Positions 26,083 to 35,033 are shown, counted from the first letter of the stretch. The stretch: 64,000 nucleotides of DNA from Alcanivorax sp. (GCA_022565695.1 JAIUME010000003.1:186001-250000), one strand, 5' to 3'. Numbers and translations: made by a program. The notes: generated from the sequence alone by a model not told the origin.

Positions 26083-29000
26083 CCACTGAGAACGACGTCC
26101 CGCTGCGGGCCACTGATCTCGGGCATCTCAAGCGTGCCCTGACAGACATCCTGTCCCGTGATCGACCGCGTCTTCTGCGCCGTTTGCAGCGGCTGGAGAA
26201 GCGTTTCGATGCCAGCGAAGCGGGCAAGCTGGCGGCAGCCATCGACGCCTCGGCTGCGCAGTTGGCCCGGCGCCGGGCGCTGCCCGTGCCGTTGAGCTGG
26301 CCGGATCTTCCGGTGGTGCACTGTCTGGATCAACTGGAGGCGGCCATCAGCGCCCATCAGGTGGTGGTCGTGGCTGGTGAAACCGGATCAGGCAAGACCA
26401 CGCAGCTGCCCAAGCTGTGCCTGAAGCTGGGGCGAGGGCGTGTCGGCATGATCGGCCATACTCAGCCCCGGCGTCTGGCAGCGCGCGCTGTGGCGGCGCG
26501 CCTGGCGGAGGAGCTGCAGACCCGGGTGGGCGAGCAGGTTGGCTTCAAGGTGCGGTTCCAGGATCAGGTCAGTGAGCAAAGCCTGATCAAGGTGATGACG
26601 GACGGCATGCTGCTGGCAGAAATGCAGCAGGACCGCGACCTGGATCAGTACGACACCCTGATCATTGACGAGGCGCACGAGCGCAGCCTGAACATCGACT
26701 TTCTGCTGGGCTACCTGCGGCAGTTGTTGCCGAAGCGCCCCGATCTCAAAGTCATCATCACCTCGGCCACTATTGATCATGAGCGCTTTGCCGCGCACTT
26801 CCGGCAGGCACCGGTGATCGAAGTATCCGGTCGTACCTACCCGGTAGAGGTTCGCTATCGCGACAGCGGGGAGGAGGGCGAGCGTGATTTGCGCCGGGAT
26901 GTGGAGGCGGTGTTACGCGAGATCGAGCAGGATGAGCGCGGCCAGCTGCCGCCGGCGCGGGATGTGCTGATTTTTCTTTCCGGTGAGCGGGATATCCGTG
27001 AGCTGCATCATCATCTTCGTCGCTGCAATTTCCGCGATACGGAATTTCTGCCGTTGTATGCGCGCCTGAGCCAACAGGAACAGCACAAGGTCTTCACGGC
27101 CCATCGCGGGCGCCGGGTGGTGCTGACCACGAACGTGGCAGAAACCTCGCTGACGGTGCCCGGTGTGCGCTACGTCATTGATGCCGGCACCGCCCGCATA
27201 AGCCGCTATAGCGTGCATTCCAAGGTGCAGCGCCTGCCCATCGAGCCGGTGTCCCGCGCCAGCGCCGACCAGCGCAAGGGCCGCAGTGGTCGCGTGATGC
27301 CGGGTATCTGCTACCGGTTATACAGCGAAGAAGATTACCTCGGCCGGCCCGCCTTTACCGATCCGGAAATCCGCCGCACGAACCTTGCTGCCGTCATCTT
27401 GCAGATGGCAGACCTGCGCCTTGGCGATGTCGAACAGTTTCCTTTTATCGATCCGCCGGATGGTCGATTGGTGCGCGACGGCTATCGTTTGCTGGAGGAA
27501 TTGGGTGCGATAAACGGGCGCACGCTGACAACGGTCGGGCGGCAACTGGCACGCTTTCCGCTGGACCCGCGCCTGGGTCGTATGTTGTTGCGCGCAGTGG
27601 ACCATGATGCCCTGGAAGAGGTACTGATCATCGTTTCGGCACTGGCAGTGCAGGATCCCAGGGAGCGGCCCCACGAGTTGCAACAACAGGCCGATCAGGC
27701 CCACCAGCCGTTTGCGGACAAGCAATCGGATTTTCTCTTTTTCGTAAAGCTCTGGCGCTGGGCCGAGGCGCAGCGCGAGGAGCTGGGCCGCAATCCGTAT
27801 GAAAAGCTGCTGAAGAAAACCTTCCTGTCGCCGACGCGCATGCGCGAATGGCGTGATACACATCGCCAGCTGTTGTTGCTGTGCCGGGAAATGCGCTGGA
27901 CCCGCAACACCTCCGAGGCCAGCTACAACGCCATCCATCAGTCCCTGCTGTGTGGCCTGCTCGGGCAGGTGATGTTCAGAACCGACGAAGGGGAATGGTT
28001 GTCCACGCGCAACCGCAAGCCGGTGATCTGGCCTGGATCTGCGTTGTCGAAGAGCAAGGCACGCTGGCTGATGGCTGCGGAGATGGTGGATACCAGCCGG
28101 TTGTTTGCCCGTTGTGTGGCGCAGATCGAGCCCGAGTGGATCGAGCAGGAAGGCGCGCACCTGGTGAAGCGCAAATACGTCGAGCCTTACTGGTCGAAAA
28201 AGCAGGGTGCCGTGCAGGCGAAGGAGCAGGTGAACCTGTTCGGGCTGCTGCTGGTTGCCGGGCGCAGGGTGCACTACGGGCCGCACGATCCTGTATTGGC
28301 CAGGGAGATGCTGATCCGCGAAGGGCTGGTGGCCGGAGAGCTGCCCCGGGAACCGGAGTTCGTGGCCGCCAACCGGGTGCTGCGCGAAGAGCTGGAGGCC
28401 TATGAGCACAAGCTGCGGCGCCGGGATCTGCTGGCTGATGAAGACACCTGTGTGGCCTTTTACGAGACCCGCCTGCCAGACAAGGACCTCTACACCCTGA
28501 AGCATCTGGAAACCTGGTATCGGCGCAAGGCGGATGCGGCGCAACGCCAGGCCTTGCACATGACCCGTGAGGATCTTCTGGTGCGGGTGCCGGACCTGGC
28601 CGATAACGCGTTTCCGGATGAACTGCTATGCGGTGATCTGCGGCTGCCGCTGGAATACAGCTTCGACCCCACCGGCAGTCGCGACGGCGTCACCGTATGC
28701 GTGCCAGCGCAGTTGCTCAATCAGGTGCCTGCCGAGCGCCTGGAATGGCTGGTGCCGGGCCTGCTGCCGGACAAGCTGGAGGCGCTGATCCGTGGCTTGC
28801 CGAAGGCGCGGCGGCGGCACTTCGTGCCGGTACCGGACTATGTGCGGGCGTTGATGGACGTGCTGGAGCCGGGCGACGGGCCGCTGCTTCCGGTGGTCAT
28901 CCGCGAGCTGGCGCGTATCACCGGCGTGCGGGTCGAGATCGAGGAATGGCAGCCGCACTCCTTGCCGCCCCACCTGCAATGCCACGTCCGCGTTGTGGAG

Positions 29001-29954
29001 GGCGAGCGGGTATTGGCGGAGGGCCGTGACCTGCCCGCCCTGCAGGCCCGGTTTGCCGGGCATGCGGTGGCTGCGGTGGGCGCGGAGCAGGGCGCGGACG
29101 TGGTGTCCGGGGCCGACTGGATATTCGATACGTTGCCGGTGGTGGAGGAGCGCGACCGGGGCGGTGTGGTGATGCGGGCCTGGCCGACCCTCGCGGACCG
29201 TGGCCGGGAAGTGGCGCGGATTCTCTGCGCGAGCAGCGACGAGGCCGCCTGGACCCATGGCTGGGGCGTGGCGCGCCTGCTGTTGCTGCGGCAGGGCGAG
29301 CAGGTGCGTCTGCTCAAGCGTTTCGCAGGCCAGCAAGCCGGTTTTCAGAAGATGGCGGCGGAGAAGTCGGCGCTCGGGCGCAGTGTGCTGGACGACGCCA
29401 TGCTGCGCTGCGCCCGGGATCATTTCCCGGCAGTGGGCACGGTGCGCGATCAGGCGGCGTTTCGCGCCTGCCTGCAGCAGGGGCGTGGCGATTTCGTGGC
29501 CGTGGCCGAGCAGCGGCTGGCCGAGTGGGGACAGTTACTGGCGGAGTATCGGGCTATCGCCGTGAAGCTGGAAAAACACTTTCCGCTGGCCTGGGCCCAC
29601 GCACACCGGGACATCAAGATGCAGCTGGCAGGCCTGTTTTTCCCCGGCTTCCTGCAACAGGTGCCGGCGCAATGGCTGGCCGAGTATCCGCGCTACATCC
29701 GCGCCCTGACCCACCGGCTGGACCGCCTCGGCGGCCAGTTGGGGCGGGATCGGACTGTGGTGGCGGAGCTGGATGCCATGCAGGCGCAACTGGGCATCCG
29801 CAGTGGCGACAAGCCGCTCTGGCAGTGGCCTGAGCCCCTGGTGCACTACCGCTGGATGCTGGAAGAGTATCGGGTCAGTCTGTTCGCGCAGCAGTTGGGG
29901 ACGCAACTGCCGGTATCGGCCAAGCGCCTGCGTCAGCAATGGGAGGCCTGCTGA
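26061..29954 (+). CDS. hrpA: ATP-dependent RNA helicase HrpA
   Basis: A 1297-residue DEAH-box RNA helicase, which in E. coli rescues collided or stalled ribosomes. Motif I is GETGSGKTTQLPK, motif II IIDEAHERSLN, motif III ITSATID, motif V VLTTNVAETSLTVPG and motif VI RKGRSGR; the HA2 and OB-fold regions and the long C-terminal DUF3418 domain follow, with full family length (about 1300). ATG 26061 has GAGG upstream; ATG 26079, which overlaps the peptidase stop as ATGA, is an equally possible start. Confidence 0.96.
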   Translation: MVALSRMTTENDVPLRATDLGHLKRALTDILSRDRPRLLRRLQRLEKRFDASEAGKLAAAIDASAAQLARRRALPVPLSWPDLPVVHCLDQLEAAISAHQVVVVAGETGSGKTTQLPKLCLKLGRGRVGMIGHTQPRRLAARAVAARLAEELQTRVGEQVGFKVRFQDQVSEQSLIKVMTDGMLLAEMQQDRDLDQYDTLIIDEAHERSLNIDFLLGYLRQLLPKRPDLKVIITSATIDHERFAAHFRQAPVIEVSGRTYPVEVRYRDSGEEGERDLRRDVEAVLREIEQDERGQLPPARDVLIFLSGERDIRELHHHLRRCNFRDTEFLPLYARLSQQEQHKVFTAHRGRRVVLTTNVAETSLTVPGVRYVIDAGTARISRYSVHSKVQRLPIEPVSRASADQRKGRSGRVMPGICYRLYSEEDYLGRPAFTDPEIRRTNLAAVILQMADLRLGDVEQFPFIDPPDGRLVRDGYRLLEELGAINGRTLTTVGRQLARFPLDPRLGRMLLRAVDHDALEEVLIIVSALAVQDPRERPHELQQQADQAHQPFADKQSDFLFFVKLWRWAEAQREELGRNPYEKLLKKTFLSPTRMREWRDTHRQLLLLCREMRWTRNTSEASYNAIHQSLLCGLLGQVMFRTDEGEWLSTRNRKPVIWPGSALSKSKARWLMAAEMVDTSRLFARCVAQIEPEWIEQEGAHLVKRKYVEPYWSKKQGAVQAKEQVNLFGLLLVAGRRVHYGPHDPVLAREMLIREGLVAGELPREPEFVAANRVLREELEAYEHKLRRRDLLADEDTCVAFYETRLPDKDLYTLKHLETWYRRKADAAQRQALHMTREDLLVRVPDLADNAFPDELLCGDLRLPLEYSFDPTGSRDGVTVCVPAQLLNQVPAERLEWLVPGLLPDKLEALIRGLPKARRRHFVPVPDYVRALMDVLEPGDGPLLPVVIRELARITGVRVEIEEWQPHSLPPHLQCHVRVVEGERVLAEGRDLPALQARFAGHAVAAVGAEQGADVVSGADWIFDTLPVVEERDRGGVVMRAWPTLADRGREVARILCASSDEAAWTHGWGVARLLLLRQGEQVRLLKRFAGQQAGFQKMAAEKSALGRSVLDDAMLRCARDHFPAVGTVRDQAAFRACLQQGRGDFVAVAEQRLAEWGQLLAEYRAIAVKLEKHFPLAWAHAHRDIKMQLAGLFFPGFLQQVPAQWLAEYPRYIRALTHRLDRLGGQLGRDRTVVAELDAMQAQLGIRSGDKPLWQWPEPLVHYRWMLEEYRVSLFAQQLGTQLPVSAKRLRQQWEAC

Positions 29955-30085
29955 GCGGATCAAGACTGTGTCTTCAGGACGGTGTCTTTGCCTATCGCCG
30001 CCGTAACCGCGATAATCCGTGGCTTGAGACCTTATTTTTTGCCAGCCGGGGCACCGGCTGGCCTTTTCGATGCGAGGACAGGGCA

Positions 30086-31216
30086 GTGACACAGCGGGCA
30101 GTGGTTATCAGTGGGACCGGTTTGTGGACGCCGGAGGAGTACATCACCAATGAAGAACTGGTGGTGTCCTACAACAGCTACGTGGAGCTGTATAACAGCC
30201 GCAACGCAGCGGAGATCGAAGCCGGTACCCTGCAAGCCTTGCAGCCTTCCAGCGCCGAATTCATCGAGAAAGCCTCGGGTATCCGTCAGCGCTACGTGCT
30301 GAACAAGGACGGTGTCCTGGATCCCGAGCGCATGGCGCCGCATATTGCGGAGCGCAGCGATGACGAGATGTCCGTCCAGGCCGAGATGGGCGTGCGCGCC
30401 ATTCATAAGGCGCTTGAAGCCGCTGGCCGGACACCGGCCGACGTGGATGCCGTGCTGGTTGCCTGTTCCAACCTGCAGCGCCCCTATCCCGCCATGGCGA
30501 TCGAGATACAGCACTACCTGGGGATGGAAAAAGGCTGGGGTTATGACATGAACGTGGCCTGCTCGGCAGCCACATTCGGCCTGCAGGCGGCGGTGGACGC
30601 CATCCGCACAGGCAGTGCTCGCTGTGTTGTGGTGGTGAATCCGGAAATCTGCTCGGCGCATCTGGCCTGGGAAGATCGGGATTGCCATTTCATTTTCGGT
30701 GACGTCGCCACGGCACTTGTTCTCGAGGCGAAGGAAGATGCCACTTCCGGCAACCAGTGGGAAGTGCTGGGCACGCGTCTGCAGACGAAATTCTCCAACA
30801 ACATCCGTAACAATTTCGGCTTTCTGAACCGAGCTGATGAGTCCGGTGTGGGCGCGCGGGACAAGCTGTTTCGTCAGGAAGGCCGCAAGGTATTCAAGGA
30901 CGTGTGCCCGATGGTGGCCGAACAGATCAGCGGTCATATCAGTGATCTGGGCATGACAGCCGAAGGTCTCAGCCGCATGTGGCTGCATCAGGCCAATCTG
31001 GGCATGAACGAGTTCATTTCCCGCCGCGTGCTGGGTCGCCCGGCCACTCGCGAGGAAGCGCCTGTCATTCTCGACGAATACGCCAACACCAGCTCCGCTG
31101 GTTCGATCATTGCCTTTCACAAGTACAATCAGGACCTGAAAGCCGGTGATCGTGGTGTTATCTGCTCATTTGGTGCGGGTTACTCCATCGGCAGCGTGGT
31201 GCTGGAGAAGCTTTAA
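30086..31216 (+). CDS. Beta-ketoacyl-ACP synthase III-like condensing enzyme
   Basis: A 376-residue thiolase-fold enzyme. The catalytic Cys is in NVACSAATFG (about residue 159), the His in WLHQANLGMN and the Asn in YANTSSAGS, so the triad of KAS III is complete. Length and the insertions near residues 40-65 set it apart from housekeeping FabH (about 317) and make it look like the Pseudomonas PA3286-type enzyme, which takes medium-chain acyl-CoA from beta-oxidation into fatty-acid synthesis; that assignment is inference. Start GTG 30086 is preceded by GAGGACAGGG. It stands alone between hrpA and the small secreted peptide gene. Confidence 0.87.
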   Translation: MTQRAVVISGTGLWTPEEYITNEELVVSYNSYVELYNSRNAAEIEAGTLQALQPSSAEFIEKASGIRQRYVLNKDGVLDPERMAPHIAERSDDEMSVQAEMGVRAIHKALEAAGRTPADVDAVLVACSNLQRPYPAMAIEIQHYLGMEKGWGYDMNVACSAATFGLQAAVDAIRTGSARCVVVVNPEICSAHLAWEDRDCHFIFGDVATALVLEAKEDATSGNQWEVLGTRLQTKFSNNIRNNFGFLNRADESGVGARDKLFRQEGRKVFKDVCPMVAEQISGHISDLGMTAEGLSRMWLHQANLGMNEFISRRVLGRPATREEAPVILDEYANTSSAGSIIAFHKYNQDLKAGDRGVICSFGAGYSIGSVVLEKL

Positions 31217-31388
31217 GCGGAAAAACGGTGAGGGGCGGCTGAAATGTGAAGTCGTTCCGGTGAATGTTAAAGTGGTGTAAAAAGCGGATTATTTTTGGGC
31301 TTCTCTGGAACATCGGGTTTTTACTGTTGACGAAACCCATGCAACCCACAATTCATTTGACGCTGAGTCAATTGAGAGGAGAAGCATC

Positions 31389-31595
31389 ATGGATATCAAA
31401 AAACTGAACCCGTTCGCCGCCATCGCCGCCATCGCCTTCCTGGTTGGTGCAATGTTTGCCCCAGCGACGCATGCGGCTGTCGCTTCTGATGATGGCGCCC
31501 ATGGTTCAACTACCTATCAGGCCGAGCAAGGCTGGGATACGGGTGAAGAAGATACCGACGATGAAGAAGAAGGAACTCAGCAGCCGGGCTGGTAA
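31389..31595 (+). CDS. Small secreted acidic protein, unknown
   Basis: A 68-residue product with a good signal peptide (KKLNPFAAIAAIAFLVGAMF, cleavage after THA) and a mature part of about 40 residues that is strongly acidic (GEEDTDDEEEGTQQPGW) with no Cys. GAGGAGA lies just before ATG 31389, and a strong terminator follows at 31659, so it is its own transcription unit. I do not recognise a family. It lies 225 bases ahead of the hvfA precursor gene but is separated by that terminator, so a shared function is speculative. Confidence 0.7.
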   Translation: MDIKKLNPFAAIAAIAFLVGAMFAPATHAAVASDDGAHGSTTYQAEQGWDTGEEDTDDEEEGTQQPGW

Positions 31596-31658
31596 ACCCC
31601 GCTGACAGCGCTGCCCTGAATGACATCTCAGGGTGAAGCCTTACAAGGACGTGACGTC

Positions 31659-31683
31659 AAAAGCCCGGCTCTGCCGGGCTTTT
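31659..31683. terminator. Bidirectional intrinsic terminator after the small acidic protein gene
   Basis: AAAAGCCCGGC, loop TCT, GCCGGGCTTTT: a perfect 11-bp stem with T-run. It isolates the hvfA unit from the gene upstream. Confidence 0.93.
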
Positions 31684-31723
31684 GCGTTGAAAGATGAGCC
31701 TTTTCACATTCTTCACGGCACGA

Positions 31724-31754
31724 ACACCGGTGTAATGGGACAGTATTTACCTGT
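31724..31754 (+). promoter_or_regulatory. Possible operator region upstream of hvfA
   Basis: ACACCGGTGT (31724-31733) is a perfect palindrome and is followed by GACAG and CTGTC separated by seven bases. These lie between the upstream terminator and the hvfA start, where the promoter must be. I cannot identify a -35/-10 pair or name a regulator. Confidence 0.25.
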
Positions 31755-31819
31755 CACTGCCATCGGGGTAGTGTTCGGTATCCTGTTCACAGAAAAACCA
31801 TAGATGAAGGAGTTCGGCC

Positions 31820-32077
31820 ATGTCTCAGTCAACCAGACGTCATACGTTAGCGGCAGCACTGGGTGCCGCCATGCTCGCGGGTGCTTCGGCAGCGCCAGTA
31901 CAGGCAGCAGAAAATCCGTTTGCGGCCAAGGACCTGAGCGCCGGTTACCAGCTTGCCGGTCATCACGACAAGGACGCAGAAGGCAAATGCGGTGAGGGCA
32001 AGTGCGGCGAAGGCAAATGTGGTGAAGGTAAATGTGGCGAAGGTAAGTGCGGTGAGGGCAAGTGTGGCTCAGCCTGA
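31820..32077 (+). CDS. hvfA: HvfA/BufA-type RiPP precursor with six EGKCG repeats
   Basis: An 85-residue precursor peptide. A Tat- or Sec-type signal ([20 protein letters not shown], cleavage near VQAA) is followed by a short spacer (residues ~31-53) and a core of six contiguous EGKCG pentapeptides with a final SA. In the homologous Haemophilus influenzae system the Cys of EGKCG motifs are converted by the HvfB enzyme to oxazolone/thioamide pairs that bind Cu(I); related bufferins protect against copper. AAGGAG precedes ATG 31820. The MNIO enzyme and its partner follow immediately with overlapping starts. The Cys count, spacing and neighbours make the assignment firm; the exact modification here is inferred. 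Confidence 0.92.
   Translation: MSQSTRRHTLAAALGAAMLAGASAAPVQAAENPFAAKDLSAGYQLAGHHDKDAEGKCGEGKCGEGKCGEGKCGEGKCGEGKCGSA
31979..32068. repeat. Six 15-bp coding repeats of the hvfA core
   Basis: Six in-frame units of GAR GGY AAR TGY GGY, differing only at third codon positions. The last unit also supplies the ribosome-binding site (GAGGG) and the GTG start of hvfB. Confidence 0.96.
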
Positions 32078-32918
32078 GTCTCACGGCATTGATTCAGCAG
32101 TAATACACGGCGCAGGCCTCGGCCTGCGCCGTGGTCTTATGGCACCGCTGTCAGAGCACGTTGATGCGGTAGCCTCGACCGTGGATTTCATGGAAGTCGC
32201 ACCCGAGAACTGGGTGGGGCTTGGCGGGCGCTGGAAGCGGCGTTTCGCGGAGTTTTCAGGGCAGTATCCGCTGGTCAGTCATGGCCTGTCGTTGTCACTG
32301 GGCGGACCGGAACCGCTGGATATGAGCTTCCTCAAGGATGTCCGGCACTTTTTGCGTGACAACAAGGTGCGCTGTTACACCGAACACCTGAGCTATTGCA
32401 GCGATCACGGACACCTGTATGACCTGATGCCGATTCCGTTTACTGAAGAGGCGGTGCGCTACGTAGCCGGCCGCATTCGGCAGGTGCAGGATTTTCTCGG
32501 GCAGCGCATCGGCATCGAGCATGTCAGTTATTACGCTGCGCCCGGCCAGGAAATGAGTGAGCTGGAATTTGTTCGCGCCGTGCTGGACGAGGCGGATTGC
32601 GGTCTGCTGCTCGACGTCAACAATGCCTATGTCAACAGCATCAATCATGGTTACGACGCGGCGCAGTATATCAGTGGCCTGCCGGGCGAACGCATTATGT
32701 ACGTGCATGTCGCTGGCCACTTTGATGAAGCGGCAGATCTCAAGGTTGATACCCATGGCAGTGCGGTAACCGACCCGGTCTGGGACTTGTTATCCCATGC
32801 CTACGACACTTTCGGCGTGTTGCCAACGCTACTGGAGCGGGATTTCAATTTTCCGTCGGTGCCAGAGTTGCTCTCTGAGGTGCGGCACATTCGTGCATTG
32901 CAGGTGGCATCACGATGA
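32064..32918 (+). CDS. hvfB: HvfB/BufB-type multinuclear iron oxygenase (DUF692, MNIO)
   Basis: A 284-residue TIM-barrel enzyme that modifies precursor Cys residues using a two- or three-iron centre. DUF692 marks: [30 protein letters not shown] (His about 73), [10 protein letters not shown], the bridging-Glu segment [35 protein letters not shown] and [14 protein letters not shown]. The motif usually read as EN in relatives is EH here. Start GTG 32064 is chosen because GAGGG at 32054-32058 is correctly spaced and a longer frame would run through the precursor repeats. It overlaps hvfA by 14 bases and hvfC by four (ATGA), so the three are translationally coupled. Confidence 0.93.
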   Translation: MAQPESHGIDSAVIHGAGLGLRRGLMAPLSEHVDAVASTVDFMEVAPENWVGLGGRWKRRFAEFSGQYPLVSHGLSLSLGGPEPLDMSFLKDVRHFLRDNKVRCYTEHLSYCSDHGHLYDLMPIPFTEEAVRYVAGRIRQVQDFLGQRIGIEHVSYYAAPGQEMSELEFVRAVLDEADCGLLLDVNNAYVNSINHGYDAAQYISGLPGERIMYVHVAGHFDEAADLKVDTHGSAVTDPVWDLLSHAYDTFGVLPTLLERDFNFPSVPELLSEVRHIRALQVASR

Positions 32919-33697
32919 CAGACACGGATTTCCAGCGCCTGCAGCGCCAGTTTGCCGGGCACCTGCGCGATCCGGAGCAAAGCCCGCCGCCTGAGGGAAT
33001 CGAAGATCGGCGGCTGCAGATATACCGCGATCTGTTTTTCAACAACCTGGATAATTTTCTGCGCACGGGATTTCCCGTGCTGCACAGCCTGCTGCCAGCG
33101 CTCCGCTGGCAAAGGCTGGTGCGCGACTTCATGCGCGAGCATACCTGCCACTCGCCGTATTTTCGTGACATTCCTGAAGCGTTTCTGGCTTTTCTCGACA
33201 CCGGGCAGGCGCAGATTACTGACGATCTGCCATTTGCCTTGCAGCTGGCCCATTACGAGTGGATGGAGCTGGTGCTGGACACCCGTGATGTGACCCTGCC
33301 TGACTGTGACCCGACGGGCGACCTGCTTGCCGGGGCACCAGTGATGTCGCCATTGGCAGAAGTGCTCAGCTATGACTGGCCGGTGCACCAGATCGGCACC
33401 GCATACCGGCCAGAGGCGCCGTTGCAGGCGCCGGTGTGGCTGCTGGTCTATCGGGATGCGGCTGACAGCGTGAGGTTCATGGAAATCAACGCGGTAACCG
33501 CCCATCTGCTGACCCTGATTGCAGAGCAGCCAGGGCGCACGGGTGAAGCGCAGTTGCGGCAGTTGGCCAGTGATATGGGCCACCGGGATGTTAAAGCAGT
33601 CTTGAATTTTGGTGCTGATCTGCTGGCCGGGCTGCAAGAACGGGGTGTTCTGCTGGGCGTAGTGCCTGATAGCGGTAAGGACGGCCCGAAATCGTGA
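32915..33697 (+). CDS. hvfC: HvfC/BufC-type partner protein (DUF2063)
   Basis: A 260-residue protein with the N-terminal DUF2063 region ([46 protein letters not shown]) once annotated as putative DNA-binding, and a C-terminal domain ([18 protein letters not shown]) resembling RiPP recognition domains. In the HvfABC and MbnBC-like systems the C partner binds the precursor and docks it on the iron enzyme. It overlaps hvfB by ATGA at 32915. No DoxX-type membrane gene follows, unlike many bufferin clusters; the next gene is mlaA. Confidence 0.92.
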   Translation: MTDTDFQRLQRQFAGHLRDPEQSPPPEGIEDRRLQIYRDLFFNNLDNFLRTGFPVLHSLLPALRWQRLVRDFMREHTCHSPYFRDIPEAFLAFLDTGQAQITDDLPFALQLAHYEWMELVLDTRDVTLPDCDPTGDLLAGAPVMSPLAEVLSYDWPVHQIGTAYRPEAPLQAPVWLLVYRDAADSVRFMEINAVTAHLLTLIAEQPGRTGEAQLRQLASDMGHRDVKAVLNFGADLLAGLQERGVLLGVVPDSGKDGPKS

Positions 33698-33791
33698 CGG
33701 TGGGATGTCCCGCCAGGGGGCTCTCAGCTCGCTGGCCGATCATCGCAGGCCTGTTATACTCCGGCAGTTGCGGAGCTGCCGGGGAGGCAGG

Positions 33792-34577
33792 GTGAGACAA
33801 GTCAAAGCATTATTGATAGCGCTGTTGGGGGTATCGAGCCTGTTGTCTGCGGGCGCATCGGCCGACTATGCCGACGCGGTCCGTGCCGCCGAGGCCGGAG
33901 AGCGCTATCAAGGCGCTGCCGCGCACCCCAGCGACCCCTGGGAAGCCATGAACCGGCGCATCTTTTCCTTCAACGAAACGGTTGATACCTATACGCTCAA
34001 GCCCGCCGCCAAGGTATACCGCCGAGCCGTGCCCCGTTTCATTCGCCGCCCTGTGGGCAGTTTTTTCGAGAACCTGCGTGATTTTCGCAGCGGGGTAAAC
34101 AATATCCTGCAATGGCGCTGGCGCGATGCCGGCCATAACCTTGGCCGCTTCGGCCTCAATACCACGCTGGGTGTGGGTGGCTTTTTCGATGTGGCGACCA
34201 GCGTCGAGCTCACCAAGCGTGACAGTGACTTCGGCATCACCCTGGCGCGCTGGGGTGTGCCCGAGGGGCCCTACCTGATGTTGCCGGGATTGGGCCCTTC
34301 CACGTTGCGCGATACGCCGGCCATGTACCCGGATTATTACCTGAGCCCCAGCCGCCACATCGACCATACGATGACGGCCTGGACTTACAGGGGCGTATTT
34401 CTGCTGGATGTGCGAGCCAGAGTGCTGGATTTTGAAGACGCCATCAGTGGAGACCGTTACGCGTTCTTGCGGGATTTCTATCTTCAGAGCCGTCGCACTG
34501 CAGCAGGGCAGAGCTCGGCGGATGACGACTTCGAGTTTGGCGAGGACATGGATGACTGGGATGACGATGATTGGTGA
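33792..34577 (+). CDS. mlaA: MlaA/VacJ-family outer-membrane lipid transport protein
   Basis: A 261-residue protein of the Mla pathway, which removes mislocalised phospholipids from the outer leaflet of the outer membrane. DPWEAMNRRIFSFNE, RRAVPRFIRRPVGSFFENL, LGRFGLNTTLGVGGFFDVA and DSDFGITLARWGVPEGPYL are the VacJ signatures. Start GTG 33792 with GGGAGG upstream. The leader (RQVKALLIALLGVSSLLSAG) has no Cys, so it seems to lack the lipoprotein anchor of E. coli MlaA. The last ~25 residues are nearly all Asp, Glu and Trp (FGEDMDDWDDDDW). Confidence 0.92.
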   Translation: MRQVKALLIALLGVSSLLSAGASADYADAVRAAEAGERYQGAAAHPSDPWEAMNRRIFSFNETVDTYTLKPAAKVYRRAVPRFIRRPVGSFFENLRDFRSGVNNILQWRWRDAGHNLGRFGLNTTLGVGGFFDVATSVELTKRDSDFGITLARWGVPEGPYLMLPGLGPSTLRDTPAMYPDYYLSPSRHIDHTMTAWTYRGVFLLDVRARVLDFEDAISGDRYAFLRDFYLQSRRTAAGQSSADDDFEFGEDMDDWDDDDW

Positions 34578-34595
34578 GGCTGGTGATCTGTGAGG

Positions 34596-35033
34596 TCAGT
34601 GCCCGCGAATCAGATGTCTGGCACGAATGAAGTCGCTGTGTGCCACATATAACAGGTCCGCTACCTTGCGGATGACATACTCTTCATGGGGATGTGTTTC
34701 CCCGTCAGCATGGGCCACCGCCCACATATCCACAATCAGTTCCAGACGCTGCTCGGCAGACCAGTGAGCACGCAGTGAGCGCGTGAACTGAAAATAGTCC
34801 GTAGCATCCTCGGCGGCGGTTTCTGCCTGGTGCAGCTTTTCCTTTACTTGCGATCTGGGCAGCTGCCAGCGTTGCTCCAGGCGATCAAGCAGCGTGTCGA
34901 GTTCGTCATCGTCGATCTGCCCGTCGGCCCGCGCTACTTCGTAGAGCAGCGCCGCAGCTGCCAGGTGCAGGTCCTGCTTGTCGGCCTCGGGGGCCGAGGC
35001 CTGGCCGAGCAACTGCCGCAGCATACCGATCAT
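34596..35033 (-). CDS. TerB-like helical protein
   Basis: A 145-residue all-helical protein with the TerB-family metal-binding acidic positions: LLYEVARADGQIDDDELD near residue 35 and AVAHADGETHPHEEYVIRKV near residue 105. TerB-fold proteins are stress-related and bind calcium-like metals; the tellurite resistance name should not be taken as a phenotype. ATG at 35033 overlaps the transaldolase stop as ATGA, so it is co-translated with tal. It converges on mlaA with an 18-base gap. Confidence 0.85.
   Translation of the reverse strand: MIGMLRQLLGQASAPEADKQDLHLAAAALLYEVARADGQIDDDELDTLLDRLEQRWQLPRSQVKEKLHQAETAAEDATDYFQFTRSLRAHWSAEQRLELIVDMWAVAHADGETHPHEEYVIRKVADLLYVAHSDFIRARHLIRGH

Noticed and set aside
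27318-28559. 413-residue open frame on the minus strand
   Set aside because: Antisense to hrpA, whose helicase motifs are complete on the other strand.
31979-32068. Possible CRISPR-like array
   Set aside because: The units are 15 bp, contiguous without spacers, and encode the EGKCG peptide in frame.
31713-32084. Minus-strand frame with Cys/His/Leu/Arg repeats
   Set aside because: It is the antisense reading of the EGKCG repeats of hvfA; no ribosome-binding site.
34596-35033. Tellurite resistance operon
   Set aside because: Only a lone TerB-like gene is present, coupled to transaldolase; no other ter genes occur here.
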